The notes under the pieces were generated by a model that had not been told where the DNA came from, ran no database searches, and saw only the letters and a list, made by a program, of their open reading frames with translations. A stretch of 64,000 bases of DNA, from assembly GCA_009731425.1 (NCBI GenBank), contig AP018794.1, positions 1,619,960-1,683,959 on the forward strand, read 5' to 3'. The position numbers and the translations under genes are program-made. This DNA comes from Lachnospiraceae bacterium KM106-2 (lineage in GTDB: Bacteria > Bacillota > Clostridia > Lachnospirales > Lachnospiraceae). Below are positions 16,620 through 24,805 of the stretch, in pieces (the stretch's first letter is position 1; every line of letters begins with the position of its first letter).

Positions 16620-19067
16620 TTATTTCTTAATAGATTTACTTATTTTTTTCACGCTCCATGCACCATAAAGATTCATTTTCTTTCCTTTGATCTTTACAGT
16701 CTTATAAGCACGAACACGAACATAGTACTTTTTACCTTTTTTCAATTTCTTTAAAGTCTTATTTGTGATATTCTTCTTACTGATCATTGTTTTCTTTTGT
16801 GATTTCTTAAATGCTCTATTCGTAGAATACTGAATCTGATAACCGCTCGAACGACTATCTTTCTTCCACTTAACACTTAACTTCTTTCCTTTTTGAGGTG
16901 TAACTTTAGTTAGAGATGCCTTCTTAGGTGATACTTTTAACGTGATCGATGCCTTAGCTGCATTAAAGTTACTTGACGCCTTTGCATTTACCGTAAGCGT
17001 ACATACTCCGGTTCCTTTCACCGTAACCATACCTTTTTTCGTAACAGTGGCCACTTTTTTATTGGATGACCGATATGTTAACTTTCCGTCTCCCTTTTTT
17101 AATTTAGCATTTAATTTGAATTTCTTACATCCATAGGCTTTATTATACGTCTTTGTATACTTAAATACTTGTTTTCCCTTCGTAGGAACATTCGTTGTTG
17201 GTGTTTGAACAGGAATTTCTTCTTTCGCATCAAACTTTGCATTTGCTGTGACCGTAGTTCCATCTGGATAAGTTTTTTCTTCTACATTTGTACCAACATA
17301 AGCAACCGAATGTAGATTCGTCATATTTCCTTCTGAAGTTGCAACTACAGTATCTCCGCTCCTCTTGATTTGAACATCTGTTGCAGCATTTCCTGATATC
17401 TCAACAAGACCATTTTCATTTGCTGCTACTTCATTATCTGTTGAAACACATGCTTTAAAAGAGTAATCTGTTCCTTTTAATGTGACACCACTGCTTAGCG
17501 ATATATTTGCTTGGCTTATCTTATTTCCTTGCAGTGAAATATAATCGTCACCTTGAAATACTTCAACATCAACGCCTTGCTCAATACCAGTTAACGTATA
17601 GGAACTACTCTTAGTCGTTTCAATCTCAACTCTTGGGCTTTTATCATTTCCGGAAGTTCCTACTGTATAAACCTTCATATTACCTGACATCTTTTGTCCA
17701 TCACAAGTGATCTTTCTTCCTTCTCTATTTGTCAAAACAAATGTCTTACTCTTTGGGATACTGATCTTAACATGATTTGTGCTACTTGTACCTCTCGTAG
17801 CTTTTGCACTACCTAAAGCATTGAGATTCTTAAGTTTCTCCCAATCAGTAAAGTATAGATGATTGAAATTACTCTTATCGATGGTATCACCATTTCCATC
17901 CTTAAATGAAAAACTTGAATAATCTTTTGCGACTTCCATCGTATGGAACTCACCCTGGGATCCTGCTGATCTAACTGAGTTTTCATCATAGAGATTGATT
18001 TCGTACGCGTCTTTACTTTCATTATAGGTACATCCCGTAACTAATACAGCATGTCCCCAATCTTTCGTCGAAAATCCAAGCATAATGACATGGTTATTTG
18101 ATAGTGCATTAACCAGATTCTTCAAGTAAGAAGATAAACTATCATAATCACCTGCCCAGTTTACTAAACCAGTAAACCATCCGTAATTATAAGTTTCAGA
18201 AGCTGACGTTGCCTCTTGCCCATTTGCATCCAAATACTGAGATAACTGATAAAAGTTAATCATGTTCAATAATTTTTGATCCTTACATGGATATGGCATA
18301 CTAAAATAATTAGCTGCACCTCCGTCATTCAGATCAGAAATCTTAAGGTAACCTTCATATAATAATCCCATAGTGGAAGCTATTCCATAACAAGAACCAC
18401 CCCAAGTCTCCTGCATATTTTTCTTAATTCTATCTTTCTCACTTTTACTACTATTCTTAGTCAAACGATTATAATAGGCATCATCAATTTGATAAGTATT
18501 ATGTCCTTCAAATCCACAATCCTTCTCATTAGAGTGCATAAAACTATTATTATCTCTACCCAAAGTAAAAGCTGAGTCTGTACTAACTTTACTGTAATCC
18601 ATAGAATTCATAGTCCAGACACCATTATCCGATTTTCCCTCTATCTTATTACCAGCTTCGTTGATGGTACCAGATAATTTTACAAATGTGAAGTTCTCTG
18701 CATAGGTACCAACTGGATAATCAATCCACTCATATCCCTGAAGTGAGATATTCTTCGTTTCTAAATCAATCGTACCTTTAAAATAATAACTTCCATTCAC
18801 TCCATAATCATCACTTTCTTTTTGTGATGGTTGAATAATAGCGGTACCTGTAATTGCACCGTCATCTTTAATTTCTTTTATATGTATTTCAATATTACGT
18901 CTTACAACCTTATAGTTTCCATAACCGTCATACTCACCGTTCCAATCTTTCGATATGGTGGATGGATTCATCGTAGTAGCCGAAGTCGTATCACTTGCGA
19001 AAACCGGTACATAAGATAAACTCATTACCATACACAACACTAAGATAAAACTGATCAACTTTTTCAT
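16620..19067 (-). CDS. large secreted protein with papain-like core, Ig-like and fibronectin type III C-terminal domains
   Basis: The signal peptide (MKKLISFILVLCMVMSLSYV, cleavage near VFA-S) is clear. After an N-terminal beta-rich region, residues about 220-420 look like a cysteine peptidase-like fold: the segment WGGSCYGIASTMGLLYEGYL carries the candidate nucleophile cysteine, and DWGHAVLVTGC the candidate histidine, followed by NLYDENS. The C-terminal 190 residues are extremely lysine-rich and contain a bacterial Ig-like domain (KVATVTKKGMVTVKGTGVCT) and a fibronectin type III domain (YYVRVRAYK). No sortase motif is seen, so cell-wall retention would be by charge. Activity is not proven. 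A small membrane protein lies 12 bp upstream on the same strand. Confidence 0.8.
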   Translation of the reverse strand: MKKLISFILVLCMVMSLSYVPVFASDTTSATTMNPSTISKDWNGEYDGYGNYKVVRRNIEIHIKEIKDDGAITGTAIIQPSQKESDDYGVNGSYYFKGTIDLETKNISLQGYEWIDYPVGTYAENFTFVKLSGTINEAGNKIEGKSDNGVWTMNSMDYSKVSTDSAFTLGRDNNSFMHSNEKDCGFEGHNTYQIDDAYYNRLTKNSSKSEKDRIKKNMQETWGGSCYGIASTMGLLYEGYLKISDLNDGGAANYFSMPYPCKDQKLLNMINFYQLSQYLDANGQEATSASETYNYGWFTGLVNWAGDYDSLSSYLKNLVNALSNNHVIMLGFSTKDWGHAVLVTGCTYNESKDAYEINLYDENSVRSAGSQGEFHTMEVAKDYSSFSFKDGNGDTIDKSNFNHLYFTDWEKLKNLNALGSAKATRGTSSTNHVKISIPKSKTFVLTNREGRKITCDGQKMSGNMKVYTVGTSGNDKSPRVEIETTKSSSYTLTGIEQGVDVEVFQGDDYISLQGNKISQANISLSSGVTLKGTDYSFKACVSTDNEVAANENGLVEISGNAATDVQIKRSGDTVVATSEGNMTNLHSVAYVGTNVEEKTYPDGTTVTANAKFDAKEEIPVQTPTTNVPTKGKQVFKYTKTYNKAYGCKKFKLNAKLKKGDGKLTYRSSNKKVATVTKKGMVTVKGTGVCTLTVNAKASSNFNAAKASITLKVSPKKASLTKVTPQKGKKLSVKWKKDSRSSGYQIQYSTNRAFKKSQKKTMISKKNITNKTLKKLKKGKKYYVRVRAYKTVKIKGKKMNLYGAWSVKKISKSIKK

Positions 19068-19079
19068 AATTTTCTCCTT

Positions 19080-19472
19080 TTACCACTGATAATATGTTTC
19101 TTCATTTTGTATATCAATCCTTAACTGATTCTTTTTTGTTAATTTAGCCATTTTAAACAGCAGTTCATCTTTATCATTGTAAAAATACCAAACAGGCTGT
19201 ACTATCTTTCCAGAAAAGTATGACAAACGTTTTTGATAAGTATGTTTCTCATATGACTTCAAAAACGAAACATCTTTTATTTCACCCCCTGATGCATGAG
19301 CCGTTCCTGTGCCACTTTTCACCTCTCTCATATAAGTAATTTCGCCTATTTTACCCTTTGTAATTTCACCAAAAGTCATCTTTCGCGATCCCTGATACCA
19401 GTAGAATACGATCAGTACACCGATTCCAATGATAATCACTGTCAGAAGAATTTGTATCTTCATTGACTTCAT
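19080..19472 (-). CDS. small membrane-anchored protein of unknown function
   Basis: This 130-residue protein has one N-terminal hydrophobic helix (about residues 6-25) followed by a soluble domain on one side of the membrane. It begins MKSMKIQILLTVIIIG and has a strong AAAGGGGGAAAG upstream. It precedes the secreted peptidase-like gene by 12 bp, so it may assist or regulate it. No known family was recognised. Confidence 0.65.
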   Translation of the reverse strand: MKSMKIQILLTVIIIGIGVLIVFYWYQGSRKMTFGEITKGKIGEITYMREVKSGTGTAHASGGEIKDVSFLKSYEKHTYQKRLSYFSGKIVQPVWYFYNDKDELLFKMAKLTKKNQLRIDIQNEETYYQW

Positions 19473-19664
19473 CTACACTTCTTTCCCCCTTTAGATTTCA
19501 TACATATTAATTATATAATATATCCAATTACCATATCATCCCTTAAAAATTACATTCTTTCTATGATTTATCACATTGACACAACTTTATAATAAATATA
19601 ATTCGAGAGCGCTATACTAACCTATTATTTTTATGTAAAAGAGTTTAGCTTTCTTCATTTTAAA

Positions 19665-19728
19665 AGGCTCTGTAACCAAGTATGGATCAGATTTCTCAAA
19701 AATCTGATCCACGCTTGACACAGAGCCT
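19665..19728. terminator. unusually long bidirectional hairpin (64 nt) at the 3' end of the MCP gene
   Basis: AGGCTCTGT pairs with ACAGAGCCT at the base and GGATCAGATTT with AAATCTGATCC at the tip, with short internal mismatches between. The last base pairs overlap the MCP stop. It ends in T-runs on both strands and probably terminates the chemoreceptor transcript. The stem is longer than others in this window and resembles two inverted transposon-type ends. Confidence 0.75.
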
Positions 19729-21409
19729 ATTTTTTCAACTCGAATTGTTGAATTAATTCTTTTAACATTTGCGCCTGACTGCTTAACTCTTCGCTGGCAG
19801 CAGAACTCTCTTCTGAAGTTGCTGCATTAGTCTCAACAACCTCTTCAATCTGATGAATACCATCATTGATCTGTCTAACATCATCTGCCTGCTTATTTGA
19901 TGCATTGGCAATTCCTTCAACCATCTTCGTAACATCCTTAACGTTTAGCACTACCGTACTTAATCTCTCAGCTGCTTCGTCCGCAATGGATTTTCCTTCT
20001 TTTACTGCTCTCAAGGAATCTTCGATATATTTTGTCGAAGAAGCTGCCGCTTGTGCACTTTGACTAGCAAGAGCGCTTACTTGATCTGCAACTACAACAA
20101 ATCCTCTTCCCGCTTCTCCTGCTCTGGCAGCCTCAATAGAAGCATTTAAAGAAAGTAAACTTGTCTGATCTGCAATTTCATTGATTGTATCGATGATCTT
20201 ACTGATTTCTTCCGATGTTCTTGTAATAATGTCCATTGCTTTTACAACATCTTGCATTCTATCATTCTCTACCGAAATACTTTCTTCCATTTTCCAAACT
20301 TCTTTACTAATTTCTTCTGTATATTTTGCATTTTCTGAAATTCCAGAAGTAATATTAGAACATGTTTGAGATAATTCAGCAACAATTGCAGATTGTTCAT
20401 TCGCACCTTCCGCTAATGTCTGACCTGCATCTGCAATTTGTGAGGATCCGCCTGATACCTGATCCGCCACTTGACTGATTTGCTCCATACTCTCAGATAT
20501 TCTCTCCGTAAAATTCTCAAGTGATATCTGAATATTTTTGAAATCACCAATAAAATCCTGTTGAAATACTAAGTTAAAATTCCCTTTTGCCATTTCATCC
20601 ATATTAGTATCGATTTCGGCAATATATGCAGCTATATTTTTCATGGAATCACGAAGACTTGCAGCCACTTGTCCAATCTCATCTTCTGAATGGTATGCAA
20701 TTTCTGTATTTAGATTACCTTTTGCAAATTCTTTCGAAGCATTTTCAATTTCAATGAGCGGCTCCGTTATTCCTTTTATTAATTGTTTCGTTTTCTTCTT
20801 GGATAAAAGCATCCCACCTATTGTAAGAACTATCAATATAACACTGACCGAAACTTGAATGTATATAGCCATCATGTATCTATCACTAGCTGCTTTATCT
20901 GATAGGGTACCAACTTTGTCTAATTGATCTGCAAGTGTTTCGGAGATATCATTAAACTCTGTTTGATAATAGTTTGCCGCTTCCTTTAATTTTCCCTCAT
21001 CGATCATGTTAAATATTTTGTCTGTTCCTGTGCTAAACTGATCAAATGCTTTGGTTACTGTATCCGATAATTCTTTATCTTCAAGATTTTCACCAATTGT
21101 ATTAACTGATTTATTTATTTTTACAAATCGATCTGTAATTTCTTTTTGTTGCTCTTTCGTAACAGTAGAATGATTGCTAATAATAGACCACAAAATTCGT
21201 TTATTGATGGTCTGAACATCCCTACGAATCTCCATCTGCTTTTTTGTCGTCTCATACTGAACATTATAAAACGTATGCATGTTACTACCAATCAATTGAA
21301 AGCCAAGCAGCGAAAATAACGTTGCCAGAATGATCACCCCTGTAATTCTCTTTGTCATATCACTTAATCGCGACCCGATTTTCACTTTTTCTATTCTCTT
21401 ATTTTTCAT
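19727..21409 (-). CDS. methyl-accepting chemotaxis protein
   Basis: This transmembrane chemoreceptor signals to CheA/CheW. The order is TM1 (about residues 20-42), an extracellular four-helix-bundle sensor rich in charged helices, TM2 (about 177-200), a HAMP linker, and the cytoplasmic coiled-coil signalling domain with the highly conserved tip [20 protein letters not shown] followed by [14 protein letters not shown]. The ligand is unknown. It stands alone, with no che genes in the window. Presence of the gene suggests motility or related signalling. Confidence 0.93.
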   Translation of the reverse strand: MKNKRIEKVKIGSRLSDMTKRITGVIILATLFSLLGFQLIGSNMHTFYNVQYETTKKQMEIRRDVQTINKRILWSIISNHSTVTKEQQKEITDRFVKINKSVNTIGENLEDKELSDTVTKAFDQFSTGTDKIFNMIDEGKLKEAANYYQTEFNDISETLADQLDKVGTLSDKAASDRYMMAIYIQVSVSVILIVLTIGGMLLSKKKTKQLIKGITEPLIEIENASKEFAKGNLNTEIAYHSEDEIGQVAASLRDSMKNIAAYIAEIDTNMDEMAKGNFNLVFQQDFIGDFKNIQISLENFTERISESMEQISQVADQVSGGSSQIADAGQTLAEGANEQSAIVAELSQTCSNITSGISENAKYTEEISKEVWKMEESISVENDRMQDVVKAMDIITRTSEEISKIIDTINEIADQTSLLSLNASIEAARAGEAGRGFVVVADQVSALASQSAQAAASSTKYIEDSLRAVKEGKSIADEAAERLSTVVLNVKDVTKMVEGIANASNKQADDVRQINDGIHQIEEVVETNAATSEESSAASEELSSQAQMLKELIQQFELKK

Positions 21410-21523
21410 AATGCTCCCCCTTGATCACCTATTCGTTAATAGAACAGCCTCTTTATTCCTTTATGTACTATATATCGACATATTTTTCTCTTTTAATTAC
21501 GCAAATTATTTTATTTCATAAAA

Positions 21524-21556
21524 AAAGAGTCGCTACAACTTTAGTAACGACTCTTT
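21524..21556 (-). terminator. rho-independent terminator overlapping the ribF stop
   Basis: AAAGAGTCG and TAC pair with GTA and CGACTCTTT. On the minus strand the stem runs into TTTTTTATG. Half of the hairpin lies inside the last codons of ribF, and it ends the long translation operon. Confidence 0.88.
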
Positions 21557-22473
21557 GTCTTATTAAAATATTCTTTTGTCTCATTAATATCTGATTGAAT
21601 TTGTTCTTTTAACGCTTCTAGAGACTCGAATTTCTTCTCACTACGTTGGTGTTTCAACAACATAACTTCAATTTCTTTTCCATACAAATCTCCGCAAAAA
21701 TCAAAGATAAAAGACTCGACTCCTTCTTTGTTTTCACCGCCGACAGTAGGTTTTAAGCCAATATTGGTTACTGACTCATAACGAACTCCATCGACTAAGA
21801 CATAAGAAGCATATACTCCTCGTGGTGGAATTAATTTGTTAGGACCCGGAACTAAATTGGTCGTCGGCATGCCCAATGTTCTGCCGATCTGTCTCCCATG
21901 AACGACTTTTCCAAAGAAAGAATACGGTCTTCCTAGTAACTCGGTTACTAATTCCATATTTCCCTCTTTTACTTCTTTCCGTACACGGGTTGATGAGATT
22001 TCTTCTCCATCATATAAAACTTTATCATAGCAGAACACTTCATAACCATATACAGAAGCAAATTTTTCTAGCATAGCCACATTACCTCTGCGGTTATGAC
22101 CAAAACGGTAATCGGAACCGACAACGATTACTTTCGCATCAAGTTTTCCAACTAAGATTTCCTTAATGAAATCTTCTGCCTCCTGGCATGCCGTCTCTTT
22201 CGTAAATGGATATGCGATCAAGACATCAATTCCTAATTGTTCTAATCGTTTGATTTTCTCTTCCTTCGTGTAAACAAGCTTAATCTCAGAATTTGAAAAT
22301 AGATTCGACGGATGTAGAGAAAATGTAAACATGACAGAATGAAGATATTCATTCGTATTCTTTGTAATATGATTAATTAAGAGCTGATGACCTTTATGAA
22401 GTCCATCAAACTTTCCTAATGTTACTATACTATTTGAGAAGTGAAACTCTGTCGTATCCGCTATATATTTCAT
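21541..22473 (-). CDS. ribF: bifunctional riboflavin kinase / FAD synthetase
   Basis: RibF phosphorylates riboflavin to FMN and adenylylates FMN to FAD. The N-terminal FAD synthetase half shows LGKFDGLHKGHQLLI (about residue 17) and YRFGHNRRGN near 130. The C-terminal flavokinase half shows GMPTTNLVP near 203 and the tail SFIFDFCGDLYGKEI. Length (310) is normal. It is the last gene of the rimP-to-ribF operon, 42 bp after truB, a usual arrangement. Confidence 0.96.
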   Translation of the reverse strand: MKYIADTTEFHFSNSIVTLGKFDGLHKGHQLLINHITKNTNEYLHSVMFTFSLHPSNLFSNSEIKLVYTKEEKIKRLEQLGIDVLIAYPFTKETACQEAEDFIKEILVGKLDAKVIVVGSDYRFGHNRRGNVAMLEKFASVYGYEVFCYDKVLYDGEEISSTRVRKEVKEGNMELVTELLGRPYSFFGKVVHGRQIGRTLGMPTTNLVPGPNKLIPPRGVYASYVLVDGVRYESVTNIGLKPTVGGENKEGVESFIFDFCGDLYGKEIEVMLLKHQRSEKKFESLEALKEQIQSDINETKEYFNKTKSRY

Positions 22474-22515
22474 CTTGCTATACTCCTATAATAGAATCTT
22501 TTGTGAAAATTCCAC

Positions 22516-23415
22516 CTATAAAAACATTTTAACTGGCTTATATCTGCCATTTCCCTGTTCTTCATAAAGACCAATAAAACGTTTCGTATGGTCGTAGACA
22601 CGAACCTGTCTCGTTGGTTCATACAGCACCATACTTTCTATGTGTTCCTGATTAAATGGGTTTCCATTCAATATGAGTTTTGCATTTTCTTCTTTCACAT
22701 ATACTTTCGCTGCATTCGGGAACATTTCATCTACTGGTTTAATGATAGATGCTAACTGTCCTTCATCTCTTGCTTTTTCTATCTGACTAAGTGTTAAGCT
22801 ATCTGTCTTCACAAACTGACTTACCTTAGTTCGCTCGAGTGCTTTCATGCAACCACCACATCCAAGCTTCTCACCAATGTCATGGCATAAAGTACGAATA
22901 TACGTACCTTTTGAGCAGCTTACTTCCATTGTAACTGTTTTTGTGGCAAGATCAATGGAATGAATGAGGATATCATTGATCGTAATTCTTCTTGGCTTAC
23001 GTTCAATTTCAATTCCCTCTCGTGCAAGTTCATATAATTTCTTACCATTTACCTTTAATGCACTATACATAGGAGGCACTTGATCATATTCACCAATAAA
23101 AGATAAAATAGCTTCTCTGATTTCATCTTCAGACACTGTGACTTCTTTTTCTTCCTTTACAGTTCCAAATACATCTTGCGTGTCTGTTACCGTTCCTAAT
23201 AAAAGAACAGCTTCATAAGTTTTATCTTTGTCTGTAAGAAGATCACATAGCTTCGTTGCATTTCCAAGACAGACAGGCAATACCCCTGTTGCCTCTGGAT
23301 CAAGAGTACCTGTATGACCGATCTTCTTTTGCTTTAAGATTCCTCTTAGCTTTGCAACCACATCATGAGAGGTAAACCCTTTTTCTTTATAAACATTGAT
23401 AATTCCATTTGTCAT
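22516..23415 (-). CDS. truB: tRNA pseudouridine(55) synthase
   Basis: TruB makes pseudouridine 55 in the T-loop of tRNAs. The catalytic aspartate lies in HTGTLDPEATGVLPVCLG (about residues 34-51). The product begins MTNGIINVYKEKGFTSHDVV, the family's typical start, and that fixes the ATG at 23415, although an upstream in-frame ATG (23442) with GGGAG also exists and would overlap nrnA by 11 bp. Conserved blocks YSALKVNGKKLYELAR and CSKGTYIRTL confirm the call. Confidence 0.95.
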   Translation of the reverse strand: MTNGIINVYKEKGFTSHDVVAKLRGILKQKKIGHTGTLDPEATGVLPVCLGNATKLCDLLTDKDKTYEAVLLLGTVTDTQDVFGTVKEEKEVTVSEDEIREAILSFIGEYDQVPPMYSALKVNGKKLYELAREGIEIERKPRRITINDILIHSIDLATKTVTMEVSCSKGTYIRTLCHDIGEKLGCGGCMKALERTKVSQFVKTDSLTLSQIEKARDEGQLASIIKPVDEMFPNAAKVYVKEENAKLILNGNPFNQEHIESMVLYEPTRQVRVYDHTKRFIGLYEEQGNGRYKPVKMFL

Positions 23416-23431
23416 TCTTACTTTGTTCTCC

Positions 23432-24397
23432 TTAGCATCCATGATGCTCCCTAAGCTGTGCATCTACTAATTTTAAAATATTATTCATCACATCATGAGC
23501 AGTTCCACAGATTGTGCAGCCTGCCGCTTTGATATGACCGCCGCCTCCAAAGTAAACAGCAATCTTACTAACATCTACAAGATCATTCGAACGCATACTT
23601 ACCTTATAGACTTGATAATCATTTTCTATAACTAACATTGCCACTTCTACTCCGCTTGTTACTCGAAGCTGGTCGATGATCCCATCAGTATCTTTACTCG
23701 TCGCTCCATAAAAATCAAGCATTTCTTTACGAATAACCGATACAATGCACTTACCATCAAGAACTAACATGCTTTCGATTAGACAACGTCCAAGAAGTTG
23801 ATTCTGTAGATATGTTTTCTGATAAAAAGACTCATCGATGATCGCGCTATTGTTAACACCATATTCTAATAGTGATCCGGCGATCTCCATGGTTCTCTTT
23901 CCAGTATTGGAATGTTTGAATACTCCTGTATCATGTACAATTCCGGTATACAATGCAGTAGCAACACTTAAGTCTAACTTCTTCTCATCTAAAAGCCCAT
24001 AAAGAGTTTCGCAAGTTGAACTTGACTCAGGTTCTACATGATTGATTGCAGCAAATTTTGTATTGCTGATATGATGATCGATGTTGATCGTATCTTTCGC
24101 TGCTTCAAAATACTTATATGCTTGTCCTAATCGTTCTGTGTCTCCACAATCAAGCGAAATAAATAGATCATAGTCTGCCTCGCAGGAATAATCCGTAATC
24201 ACATCTTCAACATGGTCTATATATGAAAATTTTTCTGGAACGAATTCCAGAAAAACATTCACTATACCAATATGATAATTGTTTAAAATGTAGTTATACA
24301 TAGCCATGCAAGACCCGATACAATCTCCATCCGGTCTTACATGTCCTGCGATTGCTATTCTTTTTGCACCTGATATCTTTTTTAAAATATCATTCAT
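23432..24397 (-). CDS. nrnA: DHH-family bifunctional oligoribonuclease/PAP phosphatase NrnA
   Basis: NrnA degrades nano-RNA and pAp, recycling sulfate-assimilation by-products. Metal-binding motifs of the DHH superfamily are visible: GHVRPDGDCIGS (about residue 18), SLDCGDTERLG, NIDHHISN (about 112), HDTGVFKHSNT, and the DHHA1 signature FGGGGHIKAAG near the end. ATG 24397 is chosen over an in-frame TTG at 24409 because the latter leaves no room for the AGAAGG site. It sits between rbfA and truB, the standard Firmicute order. Confidence 0.93.
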   Translation of the reverse strand: MNDILKKISGAKRIAIAGHVRPDGDCIGSCMAMYNYILNNYHIGIVNVFLEFVPEKFSYIDHVEDVITDYSCEADYDLFISLDCGDTERLGQAYKYFEAAKDTINIDHHISNTKFAAINHVEPESSSTCETLYGLLDEKKLDLSVATALYTGIVHDTGVFKHSNTGKRTMEIAGSLLEYGVNNSAIIDESFYQKTYLQNQLLGRCLIESMLVLDGKCIVSVIRKEMLDFYGATSKDTDGIIDQLRVTSGVEVAMLVIENDYQVYKVSMRSNDLVDVSKIAVYFGGGGHIKAAGCTICGTAHDVMNNILKLVDAQLREHHGC

Positions 24398-24416
24398 AAA
24401 ATATCGCAACCTTCTT

Positions 24417-24791
24417 CTACTCGTTTTCTTTGTCCTCGTCGTTCTTTACAACATCGTTGATCAATTTAGACATATTGATACCATATTCAATAGACTGATC
24501 GATCTCAAAATGTAATTGAGGTGTATTTCTAAGATTAATAGTTTTAGCAAGTTGACCTCTCATAAAAGGTGCTGCACTCTTAAGTCCTGCCAATGTATCT
24601 TTTTGTGATTCTTCATCACCAAGTACACTGATATATACTTTTGCATTCTTTAAGTCAGGTGCAACTTCAACTGCTACAACGCTAGTCATTGGATTGATAC
24701 GAGGATCTTTGATCTCAAAACTAATGAGTTTACTTAACTCTCGTTGAACTTCACCATTAATTCTTGTATTCTTGATACTATTCTTTCTCAT
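24417..24791 (-). CDS. rbfA: 30S ribosome-binding factor A
   Basis: RbfA helps mature the 5' end of 16S rRNA and the cold-adapted 30S subunit. The 124-residue protein contains the KH-like core with VQRELSKLISFEIKDPRI and TSVVAVEVAPDLKNAKVYIS and the region LRNTPQLHFEIDQSIEYG. It has a short spacing to infB upstream (14 bp) and nrnA downstream, within the translation operon. Confidence 0.96.
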   Translation of the reverse strand: MRKNSIKNTRINGEVQRELSKLISFEIKDPRINPMTSVVAVEVAPDLKNAKVYISVLGDEESQKDTLAGLKSAAPFMRGQLAKTINLRNTPQLHFEIDQSIEYGINMSKLINDVVKNDEDKENE

Positions 24792-24805
24792 TTCACGCCT
24801 CCTGA

